Below, piece by piece: positions 1 to 12,399 of a DNA stretch of 64,000 bases. Numbering within the stretch: position 1 is the stretch's first letter; each line of letters opens with the position of its first letter. The translations under genes were made by a program, and so were the position numbers. Under the pieces are notes generated by a model. The model worked only from the letters and a program-made list of their open reading frames with translations. It was not told the DNA's origin and did no database searches. The DNA comes from Raphanus sativus (Eukaryota; Streptophyta; Magnoliopsida; Brassicales; Brassicaceae), in contig NC_079519.1 of assembly GCF_000801105.2 (NCBI RefSeq), positions 8,926,668-8,990,667 of the forward strand. Reading direction: 5' to 3'.

Positions 1-2316
1 ACGGATCCACATTTTTAGCGATGGACATTTGATTATGAAATTAGGTCTACTTTTCAGTGACATCAGTATGAAAGACTAACTTATCTCTCAAAAGAATTTG
101 CTTTGATCTTAATAAAGGAGAAATTTTTGAGATTGAAATTTAAGATTTGTAGGTCTATTAATGACCTCATACTGTAGAGAAAAGGATATATATAGAAACA
201 CTTTTAACTCTTGTTATCAATCATACATATGGAAAAACTTACTATTATTTAAAACAGTATCATTTTTAAGTGATATATATTTAAAATTCTACGTATTCAT
301 TTGTTTACCAGTTTGTATATCAATCATTGTTCTAATATGTTAGAAAATACTTTGTCTTGATTTTTTTATTTTGTAGTTTTATAATTTAGTTTTTTTTATT
401 TTCCCCGTCCTGTTAAAAAATGTTTACATCTTAAACACTAAAACTAGATTAAAGTCAAATATTGATATGATAATTAAACTAATGGCAAACTATGATTTGC
501 AAACTCTTTCTCTGTAAGTTATTTACTAGTACATTTTTTTATCAGGGAGTAAAATCCTAAGGCAGAACGATCAAATTGATGATAACGATCTTTATTTTTT
601 GACGTCCAACATCTAACGGTTATATAAAAAAATCACATTTAAATATATAATATTTGGCCACACTATTGCGAAATGCAACCCGATTTTCAACAGTCACAGT
701 TTTAACCAACAACAAATTATTTTTCCATTGACAGTTTAACTTTGAGATTAATGATTTTGACTCGTTATAGGTGATAAGAAAAATATATTAATCTTGTAGT
801 ATAATGAGTTGCATGAAACTTTCATTATTTTCTTAAATACTTCTAGTATAATATATATAGTTAGTTGGTGATGAAATACTTCCTCATGCAACTTTTTACA
901 AAAACTTCAATTCAAGTTCTCTGTCAATATCTACCCAAAACTAGTGTCACATATAACTACTAAACTAGTCATATATATAGTGAAGCAAGCTAATCCTTCG
1001 ATGGTTCTTTCCTTTACAACTAAAACCAACGTAAGTTCAATACTTTATAGCTTCAGTATCACAACTTGATGAAAATATCCAATACGTGATAATATTTATT
1101 ATTCAGCAACCAAACAAACCAAAACTTACTAGTACTTAAAACAGTATCATTTTTAAGTGATATATATTTAAAATTCTGCGTATTCATTCGTTTACCAGTT
1201 TTTCTATCAATCATTGTTCTAATGTATTAGAAAATACTTAGTCTTGTTACTTTTATTTTGTAGTTTAATAATTTAGTTTTTTCCCGTCCTCTTAAAAAAT
1301 GTTTACATATTAACCACTGAAACCAGATTAAACTCAAATATTGGTATGATAACTAAACTAATGGCAAACTATTAATTGCAAACTCTTTCTCTGTAAGTGA
1401 TTTACTAGTACAATTTTTTATCAGAGAGTAAAATCCTAAGGCAGAACGGTCAAATTGATAAAAACAATCTTTATTTTTTGACGTCCAACATTTAACGGTT
1501 ATATCAGAAAACATAATCACATTTATATATATTATATTTGGTCATACTATTGCGAAATGTAACCCGATTTCAACAGTCACAGTTTTAACCAACAAAAAGT
1601 TATGTTTCAATTGAAAGTTTAACTTCAAGATTAATGATTTTGACTCGTTATAGGTGATAGGAAAATATATTAATCTTGTAATATAATGAGTTGCATGGAG
1701 CTTTCATTCTTTTCTTAAATACTTCTAGGATAGGATATATAGTTAATTGGTAATGAAACACTTCCTGGTGCATTTTTTACAAACACTTCAATTCATGTTC
1801 TCTGTCAATATCTACCCAAAAGTAGTGTTGCAGATAATATAACTACTAAACTAGTCATATATCGTGAAGCAAGCTAATCCTTCGACGGTTCTTCCCTTTA
1901 CAACTAAAACCATCGCAAGTTCAATACTTTCCATCTTCAGTATCACAACTTGATGACAACATCCAACAAACGATAATTTTTATTATTCAGCAATCAAACA
2001 AACCGAAAAAAATTATTTAAAAATTACCACGATCGTATAGGTTGTAATGATATACGGTATAATATCTAAATTTTTCCAAAATAACTTAAATTAAATTATT
2101 AATAATTAACATAAAACATTTTTAGACTCTAAATTTTACATTTTAAAACTTCAAATTGCTTAAAAGTGTTACAAATTAATAATAAATATTGTTAACAAAA
2201 TATATTTCAACTAAATCATAAAATAATATATATAAAACAGAACATACAAAGCATAATTTTGGATATACAAGTTTTTAAGTCGGGTATAAATCGGTTCTTA
2301 TCGGGTCAGTTATTTT
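1..2316. repeat. 2.3 kb non-coding direct repeat, copy A (left edge outside window)
   Basis: This stretch is almost the same as 13017-15329 in the same orientation, starting from the first base of the window, so its true left edge lies outside. Each copy contains an internal tandem duplication: the sequence from about 240 is repeated from about 1127 with a period near 889 bases. Both halves share landmarks such as AAAACAGTATCATTTTTAAG and a block ending in TTATTATTCAGCAA. There is no convincing open frame. The match to copy B ends at TCAGTTATTTT (2316); past it this copy enters CGGGT-rich sequence. I cannot tell whether the pair is a segmental duplication or two copies of one non-autonomous transposon. 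No terminal inverted repeat or LTR signature (TG...CA plus primer site) is visible. Confidence 0.85.
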
Positions 2317-3899
2317 CGGGTACGAATCTACTCGGATTGGTTCATTTTGAGTCCGGATCTATTCGGGTAAAAGAAATAAAAGTATTTGTAAATTTCCGGA
2401 TCAGATTCGAGTTGGGTATTTTCTGTCGGTTCCGGATCGAGTTTTCGGATTCAGGTTAAAATGTCCAGACCTAATATAAGCTTCGAAACGTCTTTATTGT
2501 ACGAGCATTTTGATTAAGGAAACGTTCAACTTCAGCGCATGAAAATATAAAATAAGTATAACCGACTGATGGAACTACAGCTCATGAAAAATAAAAATAT
2601 GCTAGGTTTATTATGCCACGATAGGACCCAAATATAGAAAAAACAACTTTTTAAATCAACTAGCATGCAAGTCATTTGGTTTTATGGTAAATAAAGAACC
2701 TTCGGGGACGAAATATAGAAAAAACGTATGTAAAACCAGATCCTAGAGTAAGCAGTAAATGAGAGAATAAAAATAGAAAAAATTGCCAAAACGGAACAAA
2801 AAAACAATTACATTGTCCCTTTGCCATAAATCATTTTTTGGTTCGTTTTGGACTCAGCTACCCTTGGTTAACTTTGAAAATTCATATAAATTATTTTAAC
2901 AGTCAGAAAAATATGGAAAAATATTCAAAATGTACATAAACAAGAAACCATCTTATAAAAAATAATTTATAGACTAAATATTAGTATATAAAAATTTATA
3001 TTTTGATCTACGGACAACAGACAACCCAATCTACTATATACGGGCAGTAGATTATACTTTCGGTTAATAACAAAGTTATCTACATGTGGTAGAACAATCA
3101 TATCTACCATTTTATACGATTCTACCGACGTAGAAGAAATCAGCTGCCAATAAATACAATTCTACGGTGGTAGAATTACTCAGCTGCCGTTTCCATTATT
3201 TATGGATTCAAGTTGATTTCATTAACTGTACTTCCTAATATATCTACGGATGTATGCTTGTCATTTTCTACCAAAATATTTTACTCTACCGTCGCTGGAT
3301 TGTCTAAACTTCTGTTCTTTCTACTTTCTATGGGTGTAGAATGTATATTCTACCAAGTTCGGAATGGTTATTTTCCTAAAATCTTTCCAAAATCTGTTGA
3401 GAATATATTCCTAATCAATATTTTCCATAATTTTTGTGTTTCCTAATTTATATCTATTGTAGCTGCAAATCATTCTGCTTGGAGATATTTGATAGCGACC
3501 AAAACCGTGCGACCACTGTGTGTGCCAATATAAATTGCCAATATAAATTGCCTGGTCTTAATCCTGATCGCTTGGCAACTTGTTAGTCTATAAGTAATAT
3601 GATCACTTTGTTAATTATTTTTGTATATCTCTAGTTTGTTTAGAAGCAAAATATCTATTTACGATCAATATGTTGATTTCATAGATTAACGGTAATGGTA
3701 TCTCAGGGAAAGTATTAAGCTGTTGGAACATTATTCAATGAGGGAAGTTCATCAAGAAGTAGAGGAAAGAAGCCCAATGCGGTGAAACTAGGAAATGATG
3801 TAAGCCCCAAACCTCTAAAGGACTTGCCACATCTTAAATGAACATTCTAGATAGTGGAATTCAACACACAGTGGTCTCAATCCATGTGTTCAATCATAC
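2317..3899. other. Intergenic sequence without a supported gene; CGGGT-rich low-complexity block
   Basis: 2280-2460 is a degenerate run of TCGGGT/CCGGATC-like words, a kind of low-complexity repeat common between Brassicaceae genes. It is open on the plus strand for 66 codons, but the composition explains that. 2960-3450 is AT-rich with repeated TCTACC/GTAGAAT words. 3520-3560 has a small direct duplication of GCCAATATAAATT. 3700-3899 is probably intron or flank of the anthranilate synthase relic to its right. Confidence 0.5.
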
Positions 3900-4148
3900 T
3901 TAGACAATCCAGAGAACAAGCCATCTTCTCCTTTCTCATCATAGTGAACCATGGAGCTTTTCCCATGCATAACACCAAATGGTGACCGCACGATCTTTCC
4001 TACAAACCAAAAGTCGATTACGTAAAAGTACACAAACACTGATTGATATAGGAAACTAAAAGATGTCTTTCTCTTTAAAATTCAAAAAACTAACCCCCAA
4101 ATGCTTCTCCTATACACTGCAAACCCATACATACTCCAAACAAAGGAA
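3900..4148 (-). pseudogene. ASB: Anthranilate synthase beta subunit (glutamine amidotransferase) gene fragment, two exons
   Basis: Two exons of a class I glutamine amidotransferase are readable on the minus strand. Exon 4148-4095 encodes PLFGVCMGLQCIGEAFG, the nucleophile elbow with the catalytic Cys inside GVCMGLQ. It ends at a GT donor at 4094-4093. The next exon, 3999-3900, follows an AG acceptor (4001-4000) and encodes KIVRSPFGVMHGKS, then SMVHYDEKGEDGLFSGLS. It ends at a GT donor (3899-3898) after a split Asn codon. The phases of the two exons agree. This matches the plant anthranilate synthase beta chain, which supplies ammonia from glutamine for tryptophan synthesis in plastids. The upstream part, with the transit peptide, and the catalytic His/Glu exons are absent, so it is a truncated relic. 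The left edge abuts a perfect hairpin and then a gap, so the rest may lie in unassembled sequence. Confidence 0.8.
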
Positions 4149-4182
4149 GTAATCAGCCTCCAAATAGTTGGAGGCTGATTAC
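4149..4182. repeat. Perfect 15-bp inverted repeat with 4-base loop
   Basis: GTAATCAGCCTCCAA (4149-4163), loop ATAG, then the exact reverse complement (4168-4182). It lies at the point where homology to the anthranilate synthase exon stops, so it may mark a rearrangement breakpoint. It could also fold as a hairpin in RNA. Confidence 0.85.
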
Positions 4183-4190
4183 GTTAACTA

Positions 4191-4283
<93 letters not shown>

Positions 4284-4284
4284 A

Positions 4285-4384
4285 NNNNNNNNNNNNNNNN
4301 NNNNNNNNNNNNNNNNNNNNNNNNNNNNNNNNNNNNNNNNNNNNNNNNNNNNNNNNNNNNNNNNNNNNNNNNNNNNNNNNNNNN
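4285..4384. other. Assembly gap (100 N)
   Basis: A run of exactly 100 N. To its right the sequence resumes in the middle of the third ULP-gene exon of a MULE copy. The left half of that element, about 4.8 kb in the full copy at 36098-44509, is therefore either hidden here or deleted. The round length suggests a placeholder rather than a measured size. Confidence 0.95.
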
Positions 4385-5204
4385 GAGTAGGATGATTGGT
4401 TTGAAGTGTAGGCTGATCCTTTTGAGGAGTAGGCTTTGCCTTTTGAGGAGTAGGCTGTCTGGTTTGAGGAGTAGGATGATTGGTTTGAAGTGTAGGCTGA
4501 TCCTTTTGAGGAGTAGGCTGTCTGGTTTGAGGAGTAGGCTGATTGGTTTGAGGTGTAGGGGTAGCCTGTTTTGTTACTAACCCCGGTTTCTATGGCTTGA
4601 GGGGTAGGCTGTTGTTACTTAACCATGGTTTCTTTGGCTTGAGGGGTAGCCTGTTTGGTTAAAGGTGTAGGCGTGGCCTGATTGGTGACACCAACCTTCT
4701 TCTCCACAGCTTCCAATCTATCAGACATCTTCTTAATCTCCCTGATGCACTTCTTAAACCCATTTCATCATGTCACCTAAGTCCTTGAACATATTTCCAA
4801 CTCCTCTCTGGTCACCCAACTAGCCTCTTCTCTAGCCCTTCTCTAGCCTATTCTCTAGCCTCTTTAGGAGCTCTTTAGGAGCCTCTTTACGAGCTTTCTT
4901 CCGAGGGTCTCTGATTGTCTTCCTCCTCCTCCTCTACCTCCACCACAACCATCTCTTTGGCTCTTTTCGATGGAGTCACAAACTTAGGTTTTGTAACAGT
5001 GACTTCCCAGCAATCCATGGTCCACTTCCACGGTCTCCAATCATACATGACTTTAATTATGTTCTCCGCGGGCACGTCCTCAACCTCAGAGTCCCATTTT
5101 GGCCATATTTCACTAATGTCCTTCTCAACAAAGTTGATCACGCGGGTCTGCAGTAAATAGAAAGAAGAATCGAGTTAGATATTTGAAACAAAAATACTAA
5201 ATAG

Positions 5205-5515
5205 ACGACTTAATTATATAAGTCATCTACTAAGTCGTCCAGCTGGACGACCTTCCAGACGACTTATTATAAGTCGTCCAGCTGGAAGACCTTCCAGACG
5301 ACTTATTATAAGTCGTCTACTAAGTCGTCCAGCTGGAAGACCTTCCAGACGACTTATAATAAGTCGTCTACTAAGTCGTCCAGCTGGAAGACTTTCCAGA
5401 CGACTTATTATAAGTCGTCTACTAAGTCGTCCAGCTGGAAGACCTTCCAGACGACTTATAATAAGTCGTCTACTAAGTCGTCCAGCTGGAAGACTTTCCA
5501 GACAACTTAATTAAG
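5205..5515. repeat. Intron array of palindromic GACGACTTA/TAAGTCGTC repeats (left MULE copy)
   Basis: Tandem units of about 51 bases. Each contains TAAGTCGTC, CCAGCTGGAAGACCTTCCAG and GACGACTTA in that order. The array fills the intron between ULP-gene exons 2 and 3 of this copy and matches 41811-42115 of the full element. Confidence 0.9.
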
Positions 5516-6449
5516 TGAAGATGGAAAGGTACCTTACTCAAGATAGCAGCTTCATGAATATGCGGCCCTCTGCTGCCCTCGTAAGCCAGAATCAGTGGAG
5601 AAGGACTGTTTGCTCTGGGACTACCAATACTAGCACCCATTCCCGGGATAGCTGTGTACGCCCAGACCTGAAGAACTTGTATAAACCCATCCACGGTGTA
5701 ACAGCCACTAATCTCTTTGTTCCAACAAGAGTCCATCAGCACCTTAAACGCGACTCTCCCCCATGGATAATTCTCAAACCGTTCTAAATCCATCACTAGC
5801 CTTGCCAGAGTAGATCGTGTAGCGGTTGAAAACTTTCTCCCTTCAATGAATCCAGTGAAGATGGAAGGTACGCGAGCCGCTTGCGATCTTCCTTGGACCA
5901 ATCCCCGCATCTCTTCAGTGCTGCTATTATCTGATCAGTAGTTGGCCAGCTTCCAGATGAACTCCCATCATCCCCCAGAAAGAAACCATCTCTTTTTGGT
6001 AACTTCACATTTTGGTGTCTCAAGGTCCTCGATGTACTCGCAGTTTAGACCAGTGATGTTTTCAAACTCTAACAATGAAAACCTCACAGGTTCTGGACCA
6101 ACGAGACACCACAATCTCGTACTTCTTCTTAATGTCCAGCTTTAAACAGAGCATGTAGTGAACCAGCCTTGAAGCCCAACCAAATCCCTGCTCCTTGAAC
6201 TTGATGAAAACTCCCAATCTCGACTCCTTGAGCTCTTCAAATTCATCATCAGTGAGAGCTTACATAAGAGCAGTATGCAACTTCTTGTTATCCGTATGAT
6301 ACGAAATGCTATTGTGGGGTTCTGGTCTTTCCTAATGTGTATAACCTACGGGGGAGTTCTGGAATATCCATCCTTTTTGTCTGCAAAATAATCAAAGACA
6401 ACAATAGAAGTCAGAACACAAGCTAAATCAATCACGCCTTAATTGTTAC

Positions 6450-6640
6450 TCCAGACGACTTAGTAGACGACTTTAATATAAGTCGTCTGGAAAGTCGTCC
6501 AACTGGACGACTTAGTTGACGACTTATATTTAAGTCGTCTGGAAAGTCTTCCAAATGGACGACTTATATTTAAGTCGTCTACTAAGTCGTCCAGTTGGAA
6601 GACTTTCCAGACGACTTACTTACAAGTCTTCCAGTAGAAA
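6450..6640. repeat. Second palindromic-repeat array (intron 1, left MULE copy)
   Basis: Irregular array of GACGACTTA and TAAGTCGTC half-sites in the intron between exons 1 and 2. It corresponds to 43065-43258 in the full element. Isolated further motif pairs occur at about 7230-7320 and 7705-7765, close to the right terminus. Confidence 0.85.
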
Positions 6641-7922
6641 AATTCAAGCGGACGCTGATTAGTCGCAGAAGGAGTTGGAGTACTCGTCATTGTGGTTATA
6701 GATCTGAAAAAATAAACGTGAAACGGTGAGAATGAGTAAATTGATAGAGACAACGTTTTATGTTCATCTTTTCCTCGAGATTGATGACTTACCGGCGTTA
6801 GGGTTTACAGAGAAACGGCGCTACGGTTTACAGAGAAGAAGCGGCGGCGCTAGGGTTTAGAAGAAGCGGCGGTGCTAGCTAGTGTTTAGAGGAAGCGGTG
6901 GTGAGAATGTTGGTGAGCACGGTGGCGAGGGCGACGGTTTGTTCGGAAATAGTGGAAGCGGGGGCGCTAGGGTTTAGAGGAATCGACAGCGCTAGGGTTA
7001 GAAGAAGCTGCAGCGACAACGGTGAGAATGAAGTGAGATAGATAGCCGACGTTTGAGACGATGGTTTGTTCGAAAATAGTGGGAATTCGAATCACCTTTG
7101 ATATCGCCGGTGAGAGAGAACTGTTAGGGTTTCTGAATTTCGCGGAAAATGAAAAAAAAAAATCACCTTATATATTGGGTAAATAATCCGGTTAGCTTAA
7201 AAGTACATTTGGTAAATTTTAGGTTTGGTCCGGTTTAGACGACTTATTCTGGCTGATAATGTACATCAGACGACCTAATATTTAGTCGTCTGTACACAGA
7301 AGACTAAATATTAAATCGTCGCAGACCCTAAAATGAACCTCTAAACTAAAATGACTAAATTAACTTACTAACCACGTTATAAATTAAATTATACTTCAAT
7401 AGTGTTTACTATACACAAAAATGAACACGCTTTAGGTAATTTTAAAAAATTTCAAAAACGGTTTTAATGCTTTCCAAAATCTAACCCTAAGAACACATAC
7501 AATACTACAACATATGTTGATGAAACATAAAACTAAAGAATATCATGACTCACTACTTTCACTCATCTAGGCTGAAAACAATTGAAATTTGTTATATATT
7601 AATTTATATCTCTTAAGACATATGTAATTACATAATTCCAATTTTTCAATTATCAAAATAATTTTTACAAAAATTTTAAATTATGTTTAAGAATAACTGT
7701 CCAGACGACTTTAAGTTAAGTCGTCTGGACGACTTATTTTCAAGTCGTCTAAACAGACGACTTGTGAGGGGTAGAAACGTAAAAAAAATCTGTTTTTTTG
7801 TTTGTTCACAAGGAGATAGTTGTAATTTCAATAGCCTTTTAGGTTACTTTTGACTTTGACCCAAGTTGGGGTATTCTTTTGGGTTTGACTCCAAGTTTTG
7901 AGTCACACTTGGCAATTCTCCC

Positions 7923-9172
7923 TAATAAAAATATAATGGTTGCACAAATTTGTACTTTAGTATCATTTTCTAGATTCACCATAATGTACTTTCACATTTG
8001 CTTACACAATCTAAAATAAAGTTTATATATTACTACATTGTTTCTAAAATAACAACCTATAATTTAGACATTCTACATAACATCATCAATTTTTTTTGCA
8101 TTTCAAATAATGTCCTAACAGAACATCATGAAACAACATTTCAGAATACTAAAACAATACTTACATAGTTCAGCTGTGTGAAAAGTTGTGTTTACAATTG
8201 TCATTTGTGAAATAATCCATGATTTTATGTATATTTTATTATATACCCTATCAAATGCTTTTTAAAGTTTTTGATTAATTGTATAACGCAGAATTGAAAT
8301 AAAATCATTAATAGAACATGTGTGCTGCTTGGGATGTAATTTGTTGAAGGTGAATTTTTTTTTTTAAGGTTTATTCTTACTATAACACTAAATTTAACAA
8401 TAAAGTAACACCAATGTTACTTTTTGGTATTTACTTCTATTTTTCATCTCCAACTACAACACCTAATTCTACACCAAATATAATATTGTATAAGTTTATT
8501 AATTTAATATATTCTTATATATTTAATTAAGTAATTATCATTTTATTACATTTAAATTTTATGCTTAGTTGTTAAAATTTTAATTTATATTTTGATTTTT
8601 GATTTTTAAAAATTTAGGTTTTATAATTATTTTAATATCAATTTATTTAATTTATGTAAAATCTTAGTTAAAATATAAATTTATACATAAGATGCAGAAT
8701 AAATGATTTTCAATCTGTTAATTTGATGTAAAAATAAAAATAAAAATAGCATGATAAATTTAATTTAAATATAAATTAAACTAATTAATCGTACCATGTA
8801 ACTATAGCTAAATAAATAATAAAATAAACTATTTTCATATTTGTTCTGATGAATAATATTTTCTTTCTATTTTTGAAAGAAGGATTTGCTATACATTTTT
8901 TTGTCAACGCTAGACTCTTTTTATTCCTTATTGATATATTTTTTAGATATTTTCCTAATTAATATGAATTAGTTGTATATTTAAAAAACTTTAATTAAAA
9001 ATAAGCTCGAATTTAGTATTTTTGAAGTTTGATTGGTTTTAATAAGCTTGAATTTAGTAACGAGCAAGACACGTCGATGATACCAACTTCCTCGTTACTT
9101 TATAGATAGAGACCTCGGATGATGGGGCTAAATTGACCACTTCACCTTCTATGTTTTCTAATTCCAAACAAC
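7923..9172. other. AT-rich intergenic sequence, no gene seen
   Basis: Low-complexity AT-rich DNA with no conserved reading frame. 8375-8480 contains a TAACACTAAATT...CAACTACAACACC segment that looks like a dispersed repeat, which I cannot name. Confidence 0.6.
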
Positions 9173-9177
9173 ATGAT

Positions 9178-9721
9178 TGTTGGGCCCGAATATAGTCCGA
9201 TAGCTGAATAAAAAATAACAAAAGACGATAACAGGCCATGACAGGCCCATCACGAATTCAATATTTGAAAGGAGCTAAGTTAGAGCCGGAGGCTGAGAAC
9301 TAAGGACTTTAACCAAAGAGGTCACGGTGAAGAGAAAGCTCACATCATAACAGAAGGAGCGCAGGGCCCGGTCAAAGGGAAGCTGGTGCGGATTCTTCAA
9401 TAAACGGAGAAGATCTCGGGAACCAGTTGGCTACGATCAAGCGGGACCTGAGGCTATTTAAAGAGAAAGCAAATCAAGAAATGAGATCTATTCAACCCTT
9501 ATTCATTTTTGCGATTATTCGTATCAACTATAAAGCATTTTGTTATCTTTGTAATCATCAAGAGAAACATCTTTTGTAACCATTCTTTTATCACATTATC
9601 AATACAAATCATCATTCATTCTACAAGTTCTTACGGGATTCAGCCCACGATTATCTTTCTCTAATCCTTTCCTAAACTATAAATCTGACCTAAAATCAGG
9701 AGGTGAGTTTAATCCCTCACA
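9178..9721 (+). repeat. 5' LTR of the Gypsy element
   Basis: 544 bases, TG...CA ends, preceded by target duplication ATGAT. Its last 280 bases (9442-9721) align with 12400-12679 without a net length difference and with few substitutions, which suggests a fairly recent insertion. Confidence 0.9.
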
Positions 9722-9723
9722 AT

Positions 9724-9741
9724 TGGCGCCGTCTGTGGGGA
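9724..9741 (+). promoter_or_regulatory. Primer-binding site of the Gypsy element
   Basis: TGGCGCCGTCTGTGGGG lies two bases after the 5' LTR. TGGCGCC is the start expected of a tRNA 3'-end complement used to prime minus-strand DNA synthesis in Tat/Athila-type elements. I do not assign the tRNA. Confidence 0.8.
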
Positions 9742-9774
9742 AAAAACAATTGAATCCCTTACCCTAACTTGAGG

Positions 9775-11961
9775 ATGAATCCTACTGATCAGACAACAAA
9801 TCCGTCTGACCTTAACCTCCCGATTCAGATCAGACAACAAATCCGTCTGAGCCAGACTGCAACAGGAGCTATTAACCCGAGATCATCAAGTGGAACCGCC
9901 CCCGGGCTTCCAGTCACCGAGAATCCTCAGCAGCAAGCCACTCCAAATCAAACGGAGGCTCAGCTCTCTGAGATTCGTCAGATGATGATGCAATTAGTAG
10001 ACAAAGCTCAGGAAAGTGAGCGTACGATGCATTAGCTAGCGGCTCGTCAGCAACGATTCGAGGAGATAACTAGATCTCTAAACACACCAACCCAACCACC
10101 GCAACGTCAAGCTCCGGGGGTCACCCTCCGAGATCGATTGACCGATCCCTCATTCCCCCGAGGACGTTTAGACTTTTCCCCTGATAGCACTGCTCCCGAA
10201 GGACGGGGATCTGCTTTCCAGACACCTCATACTGGGACAGCTCCCGTGTTTAACCCGCCTATCACCAGTGCTATGGGAAGCAACGTAGCAACAACCAGTT
10301 CCACACCCAGTCAGGTCGCTGATCGGAGCACTCGCTTACCTCCTCCGCCGCCTGATTTTAGGTCCGGAGCAGAAGTATCCTTCCCATCTGGAGGCAGAAC
10401 ATCAGCTCCGGTTTATCAAACCAGAGGCTCAACCCCGAATGGGGACGGGTATCAACGGATAGACTCCGATAACCCAAGAGCTGGTGAGCGACTTAGCCCA
10501 CCAACTGCATGGGAGGATGAGCCCACACGATTCCGTCAGGAACCTGCCCGTCGGGTACCTAATAACGACCCAAATGTCCTTCCCTTAGAAGGACCTGAAG
10601 CTATCCGTAGATATATGGAACGAACTCATGCAGCTCTCCAAAAATTGGGAGCTCAAGTCCATAAAGCTACGAGCTCAGCTCCCGAAATCGATAGCTTGAT
10701 CGAAGAAACCCGTGGAACTCCATTCACTGACAGAATTGCCAGCTCCTACATAAGAGATACCCGAAAAATCAGAATTCCCGAGTATTATGGGACCTCTGAC
10801 CCAAATGCCTATTTGAGAGCTTTCCGATTGGCTATCGTGAAAGCCCATTTTACACAGGAAGAATGTGAAGCAGGTTACTGCAGGACATTCGCCGAAAACT
10901 TGGTCGGAACAGCCCTTGAGTGGTTCTCTGGTCTCGAACCAGACTTGATAGATAGTTTCGATCAGTTAACTAGTGCCTTCATGAAGCAGTACTCGACCCA
11001 TATCCTAAAGCAAGCCTCTGAGGCCGACCTTTGGAAGGTCAGACAAGGAATGGGGGACTCACTACGAGTCTACATCGAGAAATTCAGGGCAGTAAGAACT
11101 AAGCTCTCGAATCCGAATGACCTAGTCGCCATCGAGGCTCTTAAGAGAGGTCTGTTTTACAAATCGAAGTTCTGGTCGGAGCTAACACTCAATACTCCTC
11201 CAACTATCGATGATGATCTTCATAAAGCCACCAAATACATTACTTTGGAGGAAGAGACAGCTGCACTGGATAAACTCCACAAGAAACCTCAGAATCACTC
11301 GAAAGGTGAATCCTCTGAGGCAAAGGGACATCATAAAAGGGGGAACCCCCGAAACAACCAAACTCAGGGAGAATCAGATATATGTCAAGACTCCGTCAAC
11401 TCCATTAAGAATCACGTACGGAAGGCTGTGTCTAACACTGGACCTAAGCCTCCCAACCCCGAGTCCAATACTAAGATTTCTTTCTGGGAAAGCGAGACCT
11501 CAAACCTTGACAGACCTCACGATGATGCGTTAATTGTCACCCTGAACATCGCAGGATACGAGGTCCCTAAACTCATGATAGACACATGAAGCTCTGTTGA
11601 CCTTATCTTCTACAACACCCTAAAAGGGATGGAAATAGACGACTATGAAATTATTGGCCAAAAAGCTAATCTCGTAGGCTTCTCCGGAGAAACAGCTACC
11701 TCATTGGGGACTATCAAGCTCCCAATCATAGCTGGCGGAATAATGAAAATGACCAACTTAGTAGTCATCGACAGACCTTCCCCGTTCCATGCGATTTTTG
11801 GAAGACCCTGGATTCACAAGATGAAGGCAGTAGCCTCGACTTATCATCAATGTGTGAAATTCCCGACACCTGAGGGGATAACTACCGTACACGGTAGCCA
11901 GAAGATATCCAGGATCTGCTACTTGGGAGGATTCGAAATCCTCAATAAGTCCCCCCAATAG
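9775..11961 (+). pseudogene. Retrotransposon gag-protease reading frame with in-frame stops
   Basis: One frame runs from the ATG at 9775 to the TAG at 11959, interrupted by TAG at 10033 and TGA at 11587. The N-terminal 240 residues or so are Pro/Ser/Thr-rich. About 10740-11260 encodes a Retrotrans_gag domain (IPEYYGTSDPNAYLRAF, then GTALEWFSGL and FMKQYS). Downstream is a retropepsin with the active-site block DT-stop-SSVDL, where the Gly of the DTG triad has become the TGA stop, followed by FGRPWIHKMKAVAST. Gag would package RNA and the protease would cut the polyprotein. As it stands only gag could be made, and only from an internal start. Confidence 0.85.
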
Positions 11962-12264
11962 CAATTACAGATCCAGGAGGGTCGCGAAATGCAACAAAAT
12001 ATTCGAGGTCCTCCCAAGAACCTCACCGAAAAAGTTTGTATTGACGACTTCAAATCCTGAAAGACAGGTGAGCATCGGATCTGAGCTACCTCTTGAGACA
12101 AAAAGGAGCTCTTTGACTTCCTGAAAAGCAATGTCAAAACCTTTGCATGGTCCACCAATGACATGAAAGGCATAGATCCGAACGTCACCACCCATAAACT
12201 AAAAGTAGATCCCACTTTCAAACCGATCAAACAAAAGCGTCGCAAGCTAGGCCTCGAAAAGGCT

Positions 12265-12399
12265 TAAGCTGTTAACGACGAAGTTGACCGACTTACGAAA
12301 GCTGGGTCTATTCGCGAGGTACACTATCCTGACTGGTTAGCCAACCCGGTAGTTGTAAAAAAGAAAAACGGGAAATGGAGAATCTGATATGAAGCTCAA
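12265..12399 (+). pseudogene. Reverse transcriptase N-terminal remnant
   Basis: Encodes EVDRLTKAGSIREVHYPDWL and ANPVVVKKKNGKWRI, the start of a Gypsy reverse transcriptase, then a stop. It lies in a different frame from the upstream protease, after a degraded stretch (11962-12264). The catalytic YxDD region is lost in the deletion that fuses this point to the 3' LTR. Confidence 0.85.

Larger units (their letters stand above)
4385..6690 (-). pseudogene. ULP1-like / DUF1985 transposon gene, 5' exons only (broken copy)
   Basis: This is the counterpart of the six-exon gene at 39176-43307. Exon 1 starts at the ATG at 6690. Exon 2 spans about 6380-5533 and exon 3 runs from 5147 into the gap. Exon 2 keeps TGG (Trp) where the other copy has a TGA stop, but it is frameshifted by indels, for example around 5985-6000. 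The exon 1 donor context is changed by an extra base (CAG-CGTCCGC against CAG-GTCCGC). Exon 3 frameshifts shortly after its acidic EEEEED run. The protease exons are absent. It is not functional, but it is useful as a sister copy for dating which lesions are private. Confidence 0.75.
4385..7922. mobile_element. Partial Mutator-like element (ULP-carrying MULE), right half
   Basis: Collinear with 40.9-44.5 kb of the full element, with the same exons, intron arrays, 5' region and right terminal inverted repeat. The end at 7922 reads GAGTCACACTTGGCAATTCTCC, which matches the right end of the full copy (44509). Many small indels separate the copies. The left end and transposase are not present on this side of the gap, so the target duplication cannot be checked. 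Confidence 0.85.

Noticed and set aside
2259..2459. 66-codon frame in CGGGT-rich DNA
   Set aside because: Low-complexity composition alone keeps it open. The homologous position in copy B is lost without trace of selection.
4392..4580. Repetitive Leu/Arg/Ser open frame on the plus strand
   Set aside because: It is the antisense of the Thr-Pro-Gln repeats of ULP exon 3. The same shadow appears at 40895-41134.
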